40,217 nucleotides of DNA from Acidimicrobiales bacterium. Its GTDB lineage: Bacteria; Actinomycetota; Acidimicrobiia; Acidimicrobiales; Iamiaceae. A program made the position numbers and the translations under genes. Positions 30,899 through 38,345 of this stretch are shown here, piece after piece. The notes below the pieces were generated by a model. It saw nothing but the letters and a program-made list of their open reading frames with translations, searched no databases and was not told the origin of the DNA. The stretch's first letter is position 1; the number at the start of each line of letters is the position of its first letter. The DNA lies in assembly GCA_025463365.1 (NCBI GenBank), contig JAOBWM010000046.1, positions 1 to 40,217 on the forward strand, read 5' to 3'.

Positions 30899-33800
30899 GC
30901 CGGTGCCTCTGCGAGCAGCTGACCGTCGAGGAGGGCGCTGAGGGCATCGACGGCTCCGGCCGGGATCGGCCAGGAGCACACGCCGTGCGGCACGTCGCCG
31001 GCGACGGCGACCTTCGGCCCGGCCATGCCCCGCAGGAAGAGGTAGGCGGCGCCGCCGAGGTGCACCTCGGGGCGATAGTCGGGAAGGCGCCATCGCAGGT
31101 AGCGGTGGAGGGCGACCGAGTACAGCAGGGCCTGGAGCGGGTAGTGGTGGTGGGCCATGGCCTCGGCGATGCGGGCCGGCGAGTAGTCGTCGGGGCCGGG
31201 GACGCGGCCGCGCTCGTGCAGCCGGTTGGTCTTGTAGTCGACGATCACGAAGCGCGGCTCGCCCGACGGCGTCTGCACCCGCAGGACCACGTCGATCGAC
31301 CCGGTGAGGTGGCCGGCCAGGTCGACGCCGAACGCGCCGGCGGCCAGCTCGGTCGCCCAGGGCCGGAACGGATCCGTGGGATCGAGGTGGTCGAGCAGGA
31401 CCCGCCCGATGTCGCGGTCGGTGGCGACGTGACCGGCCTGGCCGAGGTGCAGCTCGAAGGAGAGCTCGTCGAGCCGGTCGCGGCGGCCGAGGTCACGGAG
31501 GCGCCGACCCTCGAACAGGGGACCGAGGGGAGATTCGACGGCCGTGCGCAGGCCGTCGACCAGCAGGGCGCGACCGGATTCGCGGGGCTCATCGGGGGCG
31601 GATCCCTCCCGGATCGGCGTCAGGTCGAACGCGCGCCACGACAGCTGACGCCCGATCTCGTCGGAGATGGTGGTTGCGAGGTCCGCCACGGTGAAGTCGA
31701 CGTGCTCGAGCACGGCGTGGACCATCGTGCCGAAGTCGGCTCCGGCCGGGAGCCAGACGAGCGGAGAGACCGCTCCGGTCGCCCCGCTGACCTCGGCCGC
31801 GGCGCGGTCGAGGTCGATCTCGACGCCTTCGTCGTCGTCGGGTTGGTCGACGGGTGCCTGCTCGTCCGCGCCTCCCGGGACGTCTTCGTCAGCCGGCTCG
31901 TCGACGTCGTGGCGGTGCGACTGGTCGGCCTGCGCCGTGATGGCGGTGAACGACCAGCGGCGGTGGCTGCGATCGAACTCCCGCGTGAGCTCGGCGGCGA
32001 CGAGCGCCGCGTCCTCGGGTGCCTTGCGGGGATCCAGCCAGGGCGCCGGCTTCGGTCCCGGGCGGCCGATGGTGGCCACCGCGAGCCGGCCGTCGCCCGC
32101 GTCGGCGACCAGCGGGGCCAGCGCCGCGGCGGCGTCGGCATCGCTCGGCAGCCCGATCGCGGCGGCCGTGAACCGATCGGGGTCGATGGTCCCGTCGCCT
32201 CCACGAGCGAACAGGACCTTGGCCAGTGCGCTCTTCTCGCTGCCCGTGCAGCGGCTCCACCACACGATGGTCTGGTGCTTGGCCCGGGTGAGGGCCACGT
32301 AGAGGACCCGGAGGTCCTCGCCCGCCCGCTCGCGGTGGGCCAGTGCCTTGCGGGCCTTGGCCTGTGCCGGATCGGGCCACCGGTCACCCGCGGCCAGGTC
32401 GTAGGCCCGCTCCTGGAGATCGGGGTGTTGGTACACGACCGGTGTGTCGGCCTTTGGTTGGCGCCACAGCGTGGGACAGCACGTGATCGGGAACTCGAGG
32501 CCCTTCGCCACCCACACGGTCATCAGCTGGACCGCCTCGGCCTCGGACTCGACGCGGCGCGACGCGACGTTGCCGTCGAACTCGGTCTCCGGGTCGGCAT
32601 CGGGGTCGACGTCGAGCACGGCCTGCAACGCCGCGATGCCCACCCGCGGGCTGGCGACCTCGGTCTGGAACAGCTCGGCGATGTGCTCGATGTCGGTGAG
32701 GCACCGGTCGCCGTCGGGCCGGGCGAGGACGGTTGCCACCACGTCGGTGTCGGCCCACACCCGCCGCAGCAGGTCGCCGACGGTGCCGCGGGCGAGCTCG
32801 TCGGCCCAGCTGTGCAGCCGGTCCTGGAGGTCGGCGAGGTCGGTGTCGGCGGCGGCGGCCACCCACGCCGCGGACCGACCGCCGAACCACGAGAGCGCGA
32901 AGGTCCGCGCCCGTGCCGGATCCGACGGGAGGGCGACGGCTTCGAGCAGCCAGCGCCACTGGGTGGCGGCGGGCGACGCCAGGACGCTCGAACCGCGGCG
33001 GAGCACGGCGGGCACGCCCTGCTCGAGGAGCCGGGCGTGGATGGCGTCGGCCTCGTTGGCGTTCTTGACCAGGACGGCGATGTCCGATGGGCGCACGGCC
33101 CGATCGGTGGCCCCGTCGGCATCGGGGTCGGTGGGGATCCGTCCGGCATCCAGGAGGCCCCGGACCTCGCGCACGAGGTCCGCGTAGATCGCTGCCTCAG
33201 CCGCGGCCACGACGATCTGGCCGGACTTGATGCGGTTGAGGTCCGGGTCCAGCGCGAGTCGCAACGACAGCGCCGGCAGGGGGCCGTCGGCCCCGACCAG
33301 CCGGCGATCCGCCTGCGCGCTCCCGGCCTCGACCGGCGTGAACGCGATCGACCCGTCTCCGAACGTGGCCCCCCGCAAGAACGTGTCGAGCGCCCGGAGG
33401 GCCGCGCCGTCCGATCGGTAGTTGGTGCCCAACGAGCGGATGTCGGCATCGCCGGACACGGCCTCGAGGTAGGTGTGGATGTTGGCGCCTCGGAAGGCGT
33501 AGATGGCCTGCTTGGGGTCGCCGACGAGCACCAGCGATGGCGACGGGGCGAGGGCGGTCCCCGGTTCGGCGAACAGGGTGCGGAAGATCGCCCACTGCAC
33601 CGGGTCGGTGTCCTGGAACTCGTCGATCAGCGCCACGCGGAACCGGTCGCGGAGGCCCGCCACCGCCCCGCCGCTCCCGGGTCCCTGCAAGGCGTCGCGC
33701 AGGTGCGTCAGGAGGTCGGCGAACGAGCGGGTCCCGCTGCGGCGGCGTTGCAGGTGGATCTGGCGGACGGATCGCTCGACGAGCTCGCGCAAGATGCCGT

Positions 33801-34431
33801 CGGCCTCGGACTGCCCGGGTTCGGCGGGGCCCGGCACCAGGACGAGGTCAGGCATGCCGAGCACCGCGTTGGTGGCAGCCACGAGGTCCTTGAGCTTCGG
33901 GAGCACCTCCGGGGCGGTTCCGGCCACCGCCTCGGCTGCGAGGGCGTCGGCGCAGATCTCCCGGGCGAGGTCCCAGTCGTCGTTGGCCAACGTGAGGTCG
34001 GGGTCGGCCCCGGCGGCCGCGCCCAGGGTGCCGAGCACCTGGCCGGCGAACCCGTGGATGGTCGCGATCGTGGCGGCATCGAACTCGGTGACCGCCCGCT
34101 CCAGGCGGAGACGGCGCTCCGACACCACGGCCGGCGACGCCGCGGCCAGGTGGACGAGGAGGGGATCGGAGGTGGCGGGCGGTGCCGTCGAGGCCAGGTG
34201 GGCGGCGGCTTCGACGAACCGGTCGCGGACCCGGGCCCGCAGCTCGGTGGTGGCGGCCCGGGTGAAGGTGACGACGAGCAGCTGGCTCGGGCTGATGCCG
34301 GCCTCGGCGACGTAGCGCGTGGCGAGCGCGGCGAGCGTGAAGGTCTTGCCCGTCCCGGCGGATGCCTCGATGGCCATGCGGCCTCGAGGGAGGGGATCGA
34401 GCAGCCGGAACGGGGTTGGGGCGGTGCTCAT
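30895..34431 (-). CDS. recB: Exodeoxyribonuclease V beta subunit (helicase-nuclease)
   Basis: An 1178-residue superfamily 1A helicase with a C-terminal nuclease domain, the 3'-5' motor and only nuclease of RecBCD. Walker A is ASAGTGKTF (23-31), TFTRAATTELRARV is motif Ia, ALIDEFQDTDPVQW motif II, LVGDPKQAIYAFRGA motif III, and RVLYVALTRAKHQTI motif VI. The nuclease domain from about 900 shows GADFGTMVHAVLEH, then GSIDVVLRVQ and VIVDYKTN, i.e. the metal-binding Asp, Asp-Tyr-Lys catalytic set, so cleavage should be active. An acidic linker (DEPADEDVPGGADEQAPVD) separates motor and nuclease. ATG 34431 overlaps the recC stop (ATGA) and its own stop overlaps recD, so the three subunits are translationally coupled. 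Confidence 0.95.
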   Translation of the reverse strand: MSTAPTPFRLLDPLPRGRMAIEASAGTGKTFTLAALATRYVAEAGISPSQLLVVTFTRAATTELRARVRDRFVEAAAHLASTAPPATSDPLLVHLAAASPAVVSERRLRLERAVTEFDAATIATIHGFAGQVLGTLGAAAGADPDLTLANDDWDLAREICADALAAEAVAGTAPEVLPKLKDLVAATNAVLGMPDLVLVPGPAEPGQSEADGILRELVERSVRQIHLQRRRSGTRSFADLLTHLRDALQGPGSGGAVAGLRDRFRVALIDEFQDTDPVQWAIFRTLFAEPGTALAPSPSLVLVGDPKQAIYAFRGANIHTYLEAVSGDADIRSLGTNYRSDGAALRALDTFLRGATFGDGSIAFTPVEAGSAQADRRLVGADGPLPALSLRLALDPDLNRIKSGQIVVAAAEAAIYADLVREVRGLLDAGRIPTDPDADGATDRAVRPSDIAVLVKNANEADAIHARLLEQGVPAVLRRGSSVLASPAATQWRWLLEAVALPSDPARARTFALSWFGGRSAAWVAAAADTDLADLQDRLHSWADELARGTVGDLLRRVWADTDVVATVLARPDGDRCLTDIEHIAELFQTEVASPRVGIAALQAVLDVDPDADPETEFDGNVASRRVESEAEAVQLMTVWVAKGLEFPITCCPTLWRQPKADTPVVYQHPDLQERAYDLAAGDRWPDPAQAKARKALAHRERAGEDLRVLYVALTRAKHQTIVWWSRCTGSEKSALAKVLFARGGDGTIDPDRFTAAAIGLPSDADAAAALAPLVADAGDGRLAVATIGRPGPKPAPWLDPRKAPEDAALVAAELTREFDRSHRRWSFTAITAQADQSHRHDVDEPADEDVPGGADEQAPVDQPDDDEGVEIDLDRAAAEVSGATGAVSPLVWLPAGADFGTMVHAVLEHVDFTVADLATTISDEIGRQLSWRAFDLTPIREGSAPDEPRESGRALLVDGLRTAVESPLGPLFEGRRLRDLGRRDRLDELSFELHLGQAGHVATDRDIGRVLLDHLDPTDPFRPWATELAAGAFGVDLAGHLTGSIDVVLRVQTPSGEPRFVIVDYKTNRLHERGRVPGPDDYSPARIAEAMAHHHYPLQALLYSVALHRYLRWRLPDYRPEVHLGGAAYLFLRGMAGPKVAVAGDVPHGVCSWPIPAGAVDALSALLDGQLLAEAPA

Positions 34432-37400
34432 GTGGAGGCTCGATCCCGGTCGGCGTCGATCGACGCGAGGTCCAGCGACGTCTCGTTGACGGTGCCCCAG
34501 AGGTGGTGCGCGTAGCGCTCGGCCCGGCCACCCGGTCCAGGTGGATCGTGCGGTTCGGCGGGGATCGCCAGCACGTCGTCGTAGTCGAGGTCGCCGTAGG
34601 CCACGGCGACGTGGCGGTCCTCGCGGTCCGCGGGGAACTTGAAGCCGACCCAGCAGCTGGGTGCGGCCTTGCCGAGGAACAGCGCCTCGGTGAGCGTGGG
34701 GAAGATCGGCAGGGCTTCCGTCCGGCTGCGGCGGAGCAGGTCGGCGGCCAGCGTCAAGCCGTCGGCTGCCGCGGCGGCGCGCTCCGCGGCGCTCGTCCCT
34801 GCGACGACCAGGTCCCGCGTCACCGGACCGCGGGTGTCGTGGTTCACCACCACGGATCGCCACGAGCCCGTCGGGTCCTGGGCCGTCAGCGCCAGAAGGT
34901 CGAGCCACGCGGCGAGGTGGTACTTGGCCTTGATGCGTCCGAAGCCGATGCGCGCCGGTCCGTGGTCCGGGCCGCCGAGGCGACCGGAGACGGTGCCGAC
35001 GACCCGGGTGCCGTCGGGGAGGATGACGTCGATGGGGTGGAGGTCGGGCCGGCCGCGCCGCACCCCGAGCGAATCCGCCGCGGCCAGGAGGCCCGCCACC
35101 CGCTCGTCGAGCTCGCGGGCCTTCGCGGTGCCGAGCGTCCCCGGTGGCAGGGCGCCCAGGGCGGCCTCCATGGCGAGCTGGTCGTGGAGATCGGCTCCGT
35201 CCTGCGTGGCGTGGAGCAGCCGATCACCGATCTTCCACTGCTCGAGCTCGACGACCTCGACCGGCAGGCGGGTGGCCGGCGCCTCCTCGGTGAACGGCAA
35301 CCTGATCTGCAGGCGCGCGTCGAGGAATGCCTTGATCGGGTGGGCGATGGTGGCGTGGAGGTCGCTGAGGTCGATGACCTCCTCCCGGGTGCCGGCCAGC
35401 GGCGCGGCCAGGAACGGTTCGCGGTGCCGGGTCCGCGACCGGCGGGCCGCGGCACCGGCTCGGGCCCGTGGATCGAAGCTCCACGGCCCGCTCCCGACCA
35501 AGGCGGCCGGGACGAAGCAGCGGTCGTCGAACGCTTGGCGCGGGTGGGCGACCTCGATCGGTTGGTCCCCCTCGGCGAACGTGCCTGGGAGGACGGTGGC
35601 GGCGACCGCGTCTTGGAGCTCGGCGACGACCACGGCCGGCGGGATCACCTGGTTGGTGCGGAGGTCGTGGCCCTCTCGCACCACCACCAGGTGCGAGCCC
35701 GCCGCCAGCACGGCTTCGAGCACGGCCTGGCGTCCCTCGCCCCGAGGGTCGCGGTCGCCGATCTGGGGCGACGCGGCCGCGAGGTCGTCCCCGTCGACCG
35801 AGCCCGTGGCGAAGGCCGCCTGGTCCATGCCCAGGAGGCAGACGACCCGGTGCGGAACCCATCGCAGGGATTCGAGCGAGGTGAAGGTGATGCCGCCCCG
35901 GAAGAAGTCGGGTCGTCCTGGCGCGCTCACCAGGCGCGGGGCCAGGAGCCGCCGCAGGTCGGCGAAGGTGAGCGGTACCTCCGAGGGCTTCCCCTCGGCT
36001 CCGGCCTCGGCCACGACATCGACGAGGACCTTGGCCAGCACCTCGGCATGCCACGCGTCGGCAGGTGCCGGCGCGAGGACGGCGGTGGCCAGCTCGGCGA
36101 GCAGCGCGATCCACTCGGCGACCGGTCGCGCTTGGGCGGTGGCATCGGCCAGACCGCCGAGGCGCGCCATGACGTCGGCGAGCCGTCCCACCAGGTCGGC
36201 CTCGTCTCCCTCGACGCCGAGCGGGACGACCCCGCCGACGCTGAAGGCGAGCTCGTCGTCGGCGACGGCGATCCCGATCAGGAGCCGATCCAGCCCCGCC
36301 TGCCAGGTGTTGGTGGCGAGGGACGCCGGCACGCCGAACGGCTCTCGGCCCGCGGCATCGAGCCCCCAGCGGATGTTCAGCGCCGATGTCCAGGTGCCGA
36401 TCCGGGCGAGGTCGTCGTCATCGAACCGGTACCGACGGCGCAGCGCGGGCAGGGCCAGCAGATCCAACGTGGTCGGCGCGTCGAACCGCCCCGTCACCGC
36501 GTCCAGGATCGTGGCCAGACCGGCGATCACGGTGTTCGCCCCACGGATCGAGCGGTCGGCCACCCGGTAGCGAAGGGGCGGCGCTCCCCCCGCCGGTGGC
36601 CCGGGCCGGCCCGCACTGGGGCCGAAGGCGGATTCGATGAGCGTGGTGAACCGCTCGACCCGCGGGCAGGCGACGAGGATGTCCTCCTCGCGCAGCGATG
36701 GGTCGGCCTCCAGCAGGTGCAGCACCGCGTCGCGGAGCACCTCGACCTGCCGGGCCGGGCCGTGGGTGGCGTGGAACTGGATGGTCCGGTCGCCCGGCTG
36801 GAGGGCGTGCCCGCCGCTCGGCGCCCGCCCGGCCCGCAGGTCGGATTGCAGGCGCTCGAGGAGCGTGGGTGCGGCCGGTTCCTCCGGTGATGGGCACCAC
36901 GAGGCCGGCGGGATCCCGGCTCCGGCCAGCAGCACGGCCGTCTCGCGGGGGAGCCGGCCCCACGAGCGCAGGAGGGGATGGGTCACGACCTCCGCCGGCG
37001 GGTCCTCGATGGCGCCCACCCGCGTCCGCTCGCGGACCCGGCGGCTCGTCGCCGGCGAGGGATCGAGCAGGCACAGGTGCACGTCTCGCGACACCGCGAC
37101 CGCCTGCACGAGGTCCAAGAAGGACTGCCCGCCCGGCAGGACCGGGAAGCCGAACAGCGAGAGGCGCGACGGAAGGTCGGGGATTGCGAGGGTCCCTGCG
37201 GCGAGGCCGGCCAAGATGCCGGGAAGTGCCTCGGGCGGGCTCGCGACCCCGATGTGGCGCCGCGCCGTTCGCCACAGCTCGGGCTGCCATCGGTGGTGCG
37301 CCGCGAGCGGCGCGCCGATGCCATCGACGTCACGGCCCGCGGCCCAGGCCCGCACCATGTCGGGCCGGTGCACGTGGTAGCGGTCGAACAGGTCGGCGAT

Positions 37401-37787
37401 CCGGCGGGCCCTCGCGAACGCCGGGACGTCTGGCGACGGGTGGCCGGCCCCGGCCGCGGGCTGGGAGGCCAGGACCTCGAGGATGGGCCACGCCAGCCGC
37501 TCGACCGACCAGGGATCGCCGTCGACCTCGGGGCGGCCAGCGGCCAGCACCGACGTGCGCAGGGTTCCCGGGAACGCGTAGGTCAGGTTGGCCGCGACGC
37601 CGTCGCCTGATCCCGGTCCCGCCGCTCCGAGGCGGCGGGCGAGCTCCAGCGACAGCCACCGGCCCATCCCGAGCGTGGGGACGGCGATCCATTCGGGCTC
37701 GAGCGGATCGGCCGGGACCTCGGCCAGGACCGCGGCCAGGCGCTCAGCGAGGGGCAGGGCCCGATCGGCGGCGTGGAGGTGCAACAC
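34428..37787 (-). CDS. recC: Exodeoxyribonuclease V gamma subunit
   Basis: A 1119-residue scaffold subunit of RecBCD that splits the duplex and scans for the recombination hotspot. It has a degenerate SF1 helicase fold without Walker motifs, typical of RecC: N-terminal VPTLGMGRWLSLELARRLG, FGFPVLPGGQSFLDLVQAV, and a C-terminal inactive nuclease-like domain with RIGFGRIKAKYHLAAWLDLL. The start is reassigned here to GTG 37787. This gives LHLHAADRALPL right after the initiator, matching the MLxxxHSN-like N termini of RecC, and lies 7 nt after a TAGCTT -10 box. The upstream in-frame TTG at 37796 overlaps that -10 box and is unlikely to be in the mRNA. No Shine-Dalgarno is visible, so the message is probably leaderless. 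Confidence 0.92.
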   Translation of the reverse strand: MLHLHAADRALPLAERLAAVLAEVPADPLEPEWIAVPTLGMGRWLSLELARRLGAAGPGSGDGVAANLTYAFPGTLRTSVLAAGRPEVDGDPWSVERLAWPILEVLASQPAAGAGHPSPDVPAFARARRIADLFDRYHVHRPDMVRAWAAGRDVDGIGAPLAAHHRWQPELWRTARRHIGVASPPEALPGILAGLAAGTLAIPDLPSRLSLFGFPVLPGGQSFLDLVQAVAVSRDVHLCLLDPSPATSRRVRERTRVGAIEDPPAEVVTHPLLRSWGRLPRETAVLLAGAGIPPASWCPSPEEPAAPTLLERLQSDLRAGRAPSGGHALQPGDRTIQFHATHGPARQVEVLRDAVLHLLEADPSLREEDILVACPRVERFTTLIESAFGPSAGRPGPPAGGAPPLRYRVADRSIRGANTVIAGLATILDAVTGRFDAPTTLDLLALPALRRRYRFDDDDLARIGTWTSALNIRWGLDAAGREPFGVPASLATNTWQAGLDRLLIGIAVADDELAFSVGGVVPLGVEGDEADLVGRLADVMARLGGLADATAQARPVAEWIALLAELATAVLAPAPADAWHAEVLAKVLVDVVAEAGAEGKPSEVPLTFADLRRLLAPRLVSAPGRPDFFRGGITFTSLESLRWVPHRVVCLLGMDQAAFATGSVDGDDLAAASPQIGDRDPRGEGRQAVLEAVLAAGSHLVVVREGHDLRTNQVIPPAVVVAELQDAVAATVLPGTFAEGDQPIEVAHPRQAFDDRCFVPAALVGSGPWSFDPRARAGAAARRSRTRHREPFLAAPLAGTREEVIDLSDLHATIAHPIKAFLDARLQIRLPFTEEAPATRLPVEVVELEQWKIGDRLLHATQDGADLHDQLAMEAALGALPPGTLGTAKARELDERVAGLLAAADSLGVRRGRPDLHPIDVILPDGTRVVGTVSGRLGGPDHGPARIGFGRIKAKYHLAAWLDLLALTAQDPTGSWRSVVVNHDTRGPVTRDLVVAGTSAAERAAAAADGLTLAADLLRRSRTEALPIFPTLTEALFLGKAAPSCWVGFKFPADREDRHVAVAYGDLDYDDVLAIPAEPHDPPGPGGRAERYAHHLWGTVNETSLDLASIDADRDRAST

Positions 37788-37794
37788 GCTGCGC

Positions 37795-37827
37795 AAGCTA
37801 CCGGTGGGGGGTGACAGCGAAGCCGGA
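37795..37827 (-). promoter_or_regulatory. RecA-NDp/PafBC-like promoter of the recCBD operon
   Basis: Leftward: GCTTCGCTGTCACCC, an 8-nt spacer, TAGCTT (37800-37795), then 7 nt to the GTG at 37787. The stretch 37806-37827 differs from the element before the SbcD-like gene at one of 22 positions, although the -10 hexamers and spacers differ. Near-identity at two DNA-repair operons points to common regulation. Confidence 0.6.
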
Positions 37828-37853
37828 AGCCCAGCTGGCCGAGTTGCCGCGTC

Positions 37854-38207
37854 CTAGGTGTGATGGACCTGTGGTCCGCTGATCCGCCGGACCGTCATGC
37901 GGTTGCTCGTCAGGAAGAACCCGAGCGAGGCGGCCACGAGGACGGCGCACACCGTGAGGATCCGCCCGGTGGCGTTGACGATCAGCTGATCGCTCTTGCA
38001 GGTGAGCTCGATGCTGTTCGTGGTGTCGGGGTTGGCGTCCGACGGGACCGCACCGCGGTTGTCGAGGTGCTGGCCCGGGTCGCAGATCGGCTCGTTCAGG
38101 AACTGCACGCCGCGTGGCGCGAAGAAGCCGCAGACGAGGATGTACGGGACGGCGAGCAGCAGGAGCCGGCCGATCCACTTGGTGCTGGTCGCGCCGTACT
38201 TGCGCAT
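37854..38207 (-). CDS. Small membrane protein with two transmembrane helices (unknown function)
   Basis: A 117-residue protein I do not recognise. A positively charged start (MRKYGATSTKWIGR) leads into helix 1 (LLLLAVPYILVCGFFA, about 15-30). An extracytoplasmic loop of about 50 residues contains two cysteines (ICDPGQ, LTCKSD) that could form a disulfide. Helix 2 (ILTVCAVLVAASLGFFLTS, about 83-101) is followed by a short basic tail. By the positive-inside rule both ends are cytoplasmic. ATG 38207 lies 6 nt after TATCGT with no Shine-Dalgarno, suggesting a leaderless message. It precedes recC by 66 bp on the same strand, but recC has its own promoter, so a functional link is not implied. Confidence 0.7.
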   Translation of the reverse strand: MRKYGATSTKWIGRLLLLAVPYILVCGFFAPRGVQFLNEPICDPGQHLDNRGAVPSDANPDTTNSIELTCKSDQLIVNATGRILTVCAVLVAASLGFFLTSNRMTVRRISGPQVHHT

Positions 38208-38213
38208 CGGCCC

Positions 38214-38219
38214 ACGATA
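38214..38219 (-). promoter_or_regulatory. TATCGT -10 box for the small membrane protein (leaderless type)
   Basis: Leftward TATCGT (TAnnnT) ends 6 nt before the ATG at 38207, the same spacing as at the SbcD-like gene. It occupies the 138-bp divergent region shared with the subtilase-fold gene. Confidence 0.5.
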
Positions 38220-38283
38220 CGGCGCCGTTGTGGGCCTTCCGCGGGATCCCCTGTCCGGAAAAGCCGACTTGTCGGGTCCGGTG

Positions 38284-38298
38284 TAGCGTCGGCCGACG
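38284..38298 (+). promoter_or_regulatory. TAGCGT -10 box overlapping a 12-bp palindrome
   Basis: TAGCGT (38284-38289) is a -10-like box about 57 bp before the ATG at 38346. The perfect palindrome CGTCGGCCGACG (38287-38298) overlaps its end and covers the predicted start of transcription, a position where a bound protein would block initiation. Both calls are by inspection only. Confidence 0.35.
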
Positions 38299-38345
38299 AG
38301 CGGTCGGGCGCGCGGATGGGGCGCGCCGAACAGGAGGGATGGGCC

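Noticed and set aside
34362-36890. Long plus-strand open frame opposite recC
   Set aside because: Composition is Arg/Gly/Glu-rich and featureless, while the minus strand encodes clear RecC; the same applies to the long frame at 30985-34515 opposite recB and to 25954-28377 opposite the SMC-like gene.
38284-38289. Third RecA-NDp-like promoter before the subtilase-fold gene
   Set aside because: TTGTCGGG precedes TAGCGT but the spacer is shorter than N8 and the flanking conserved bases are absent.
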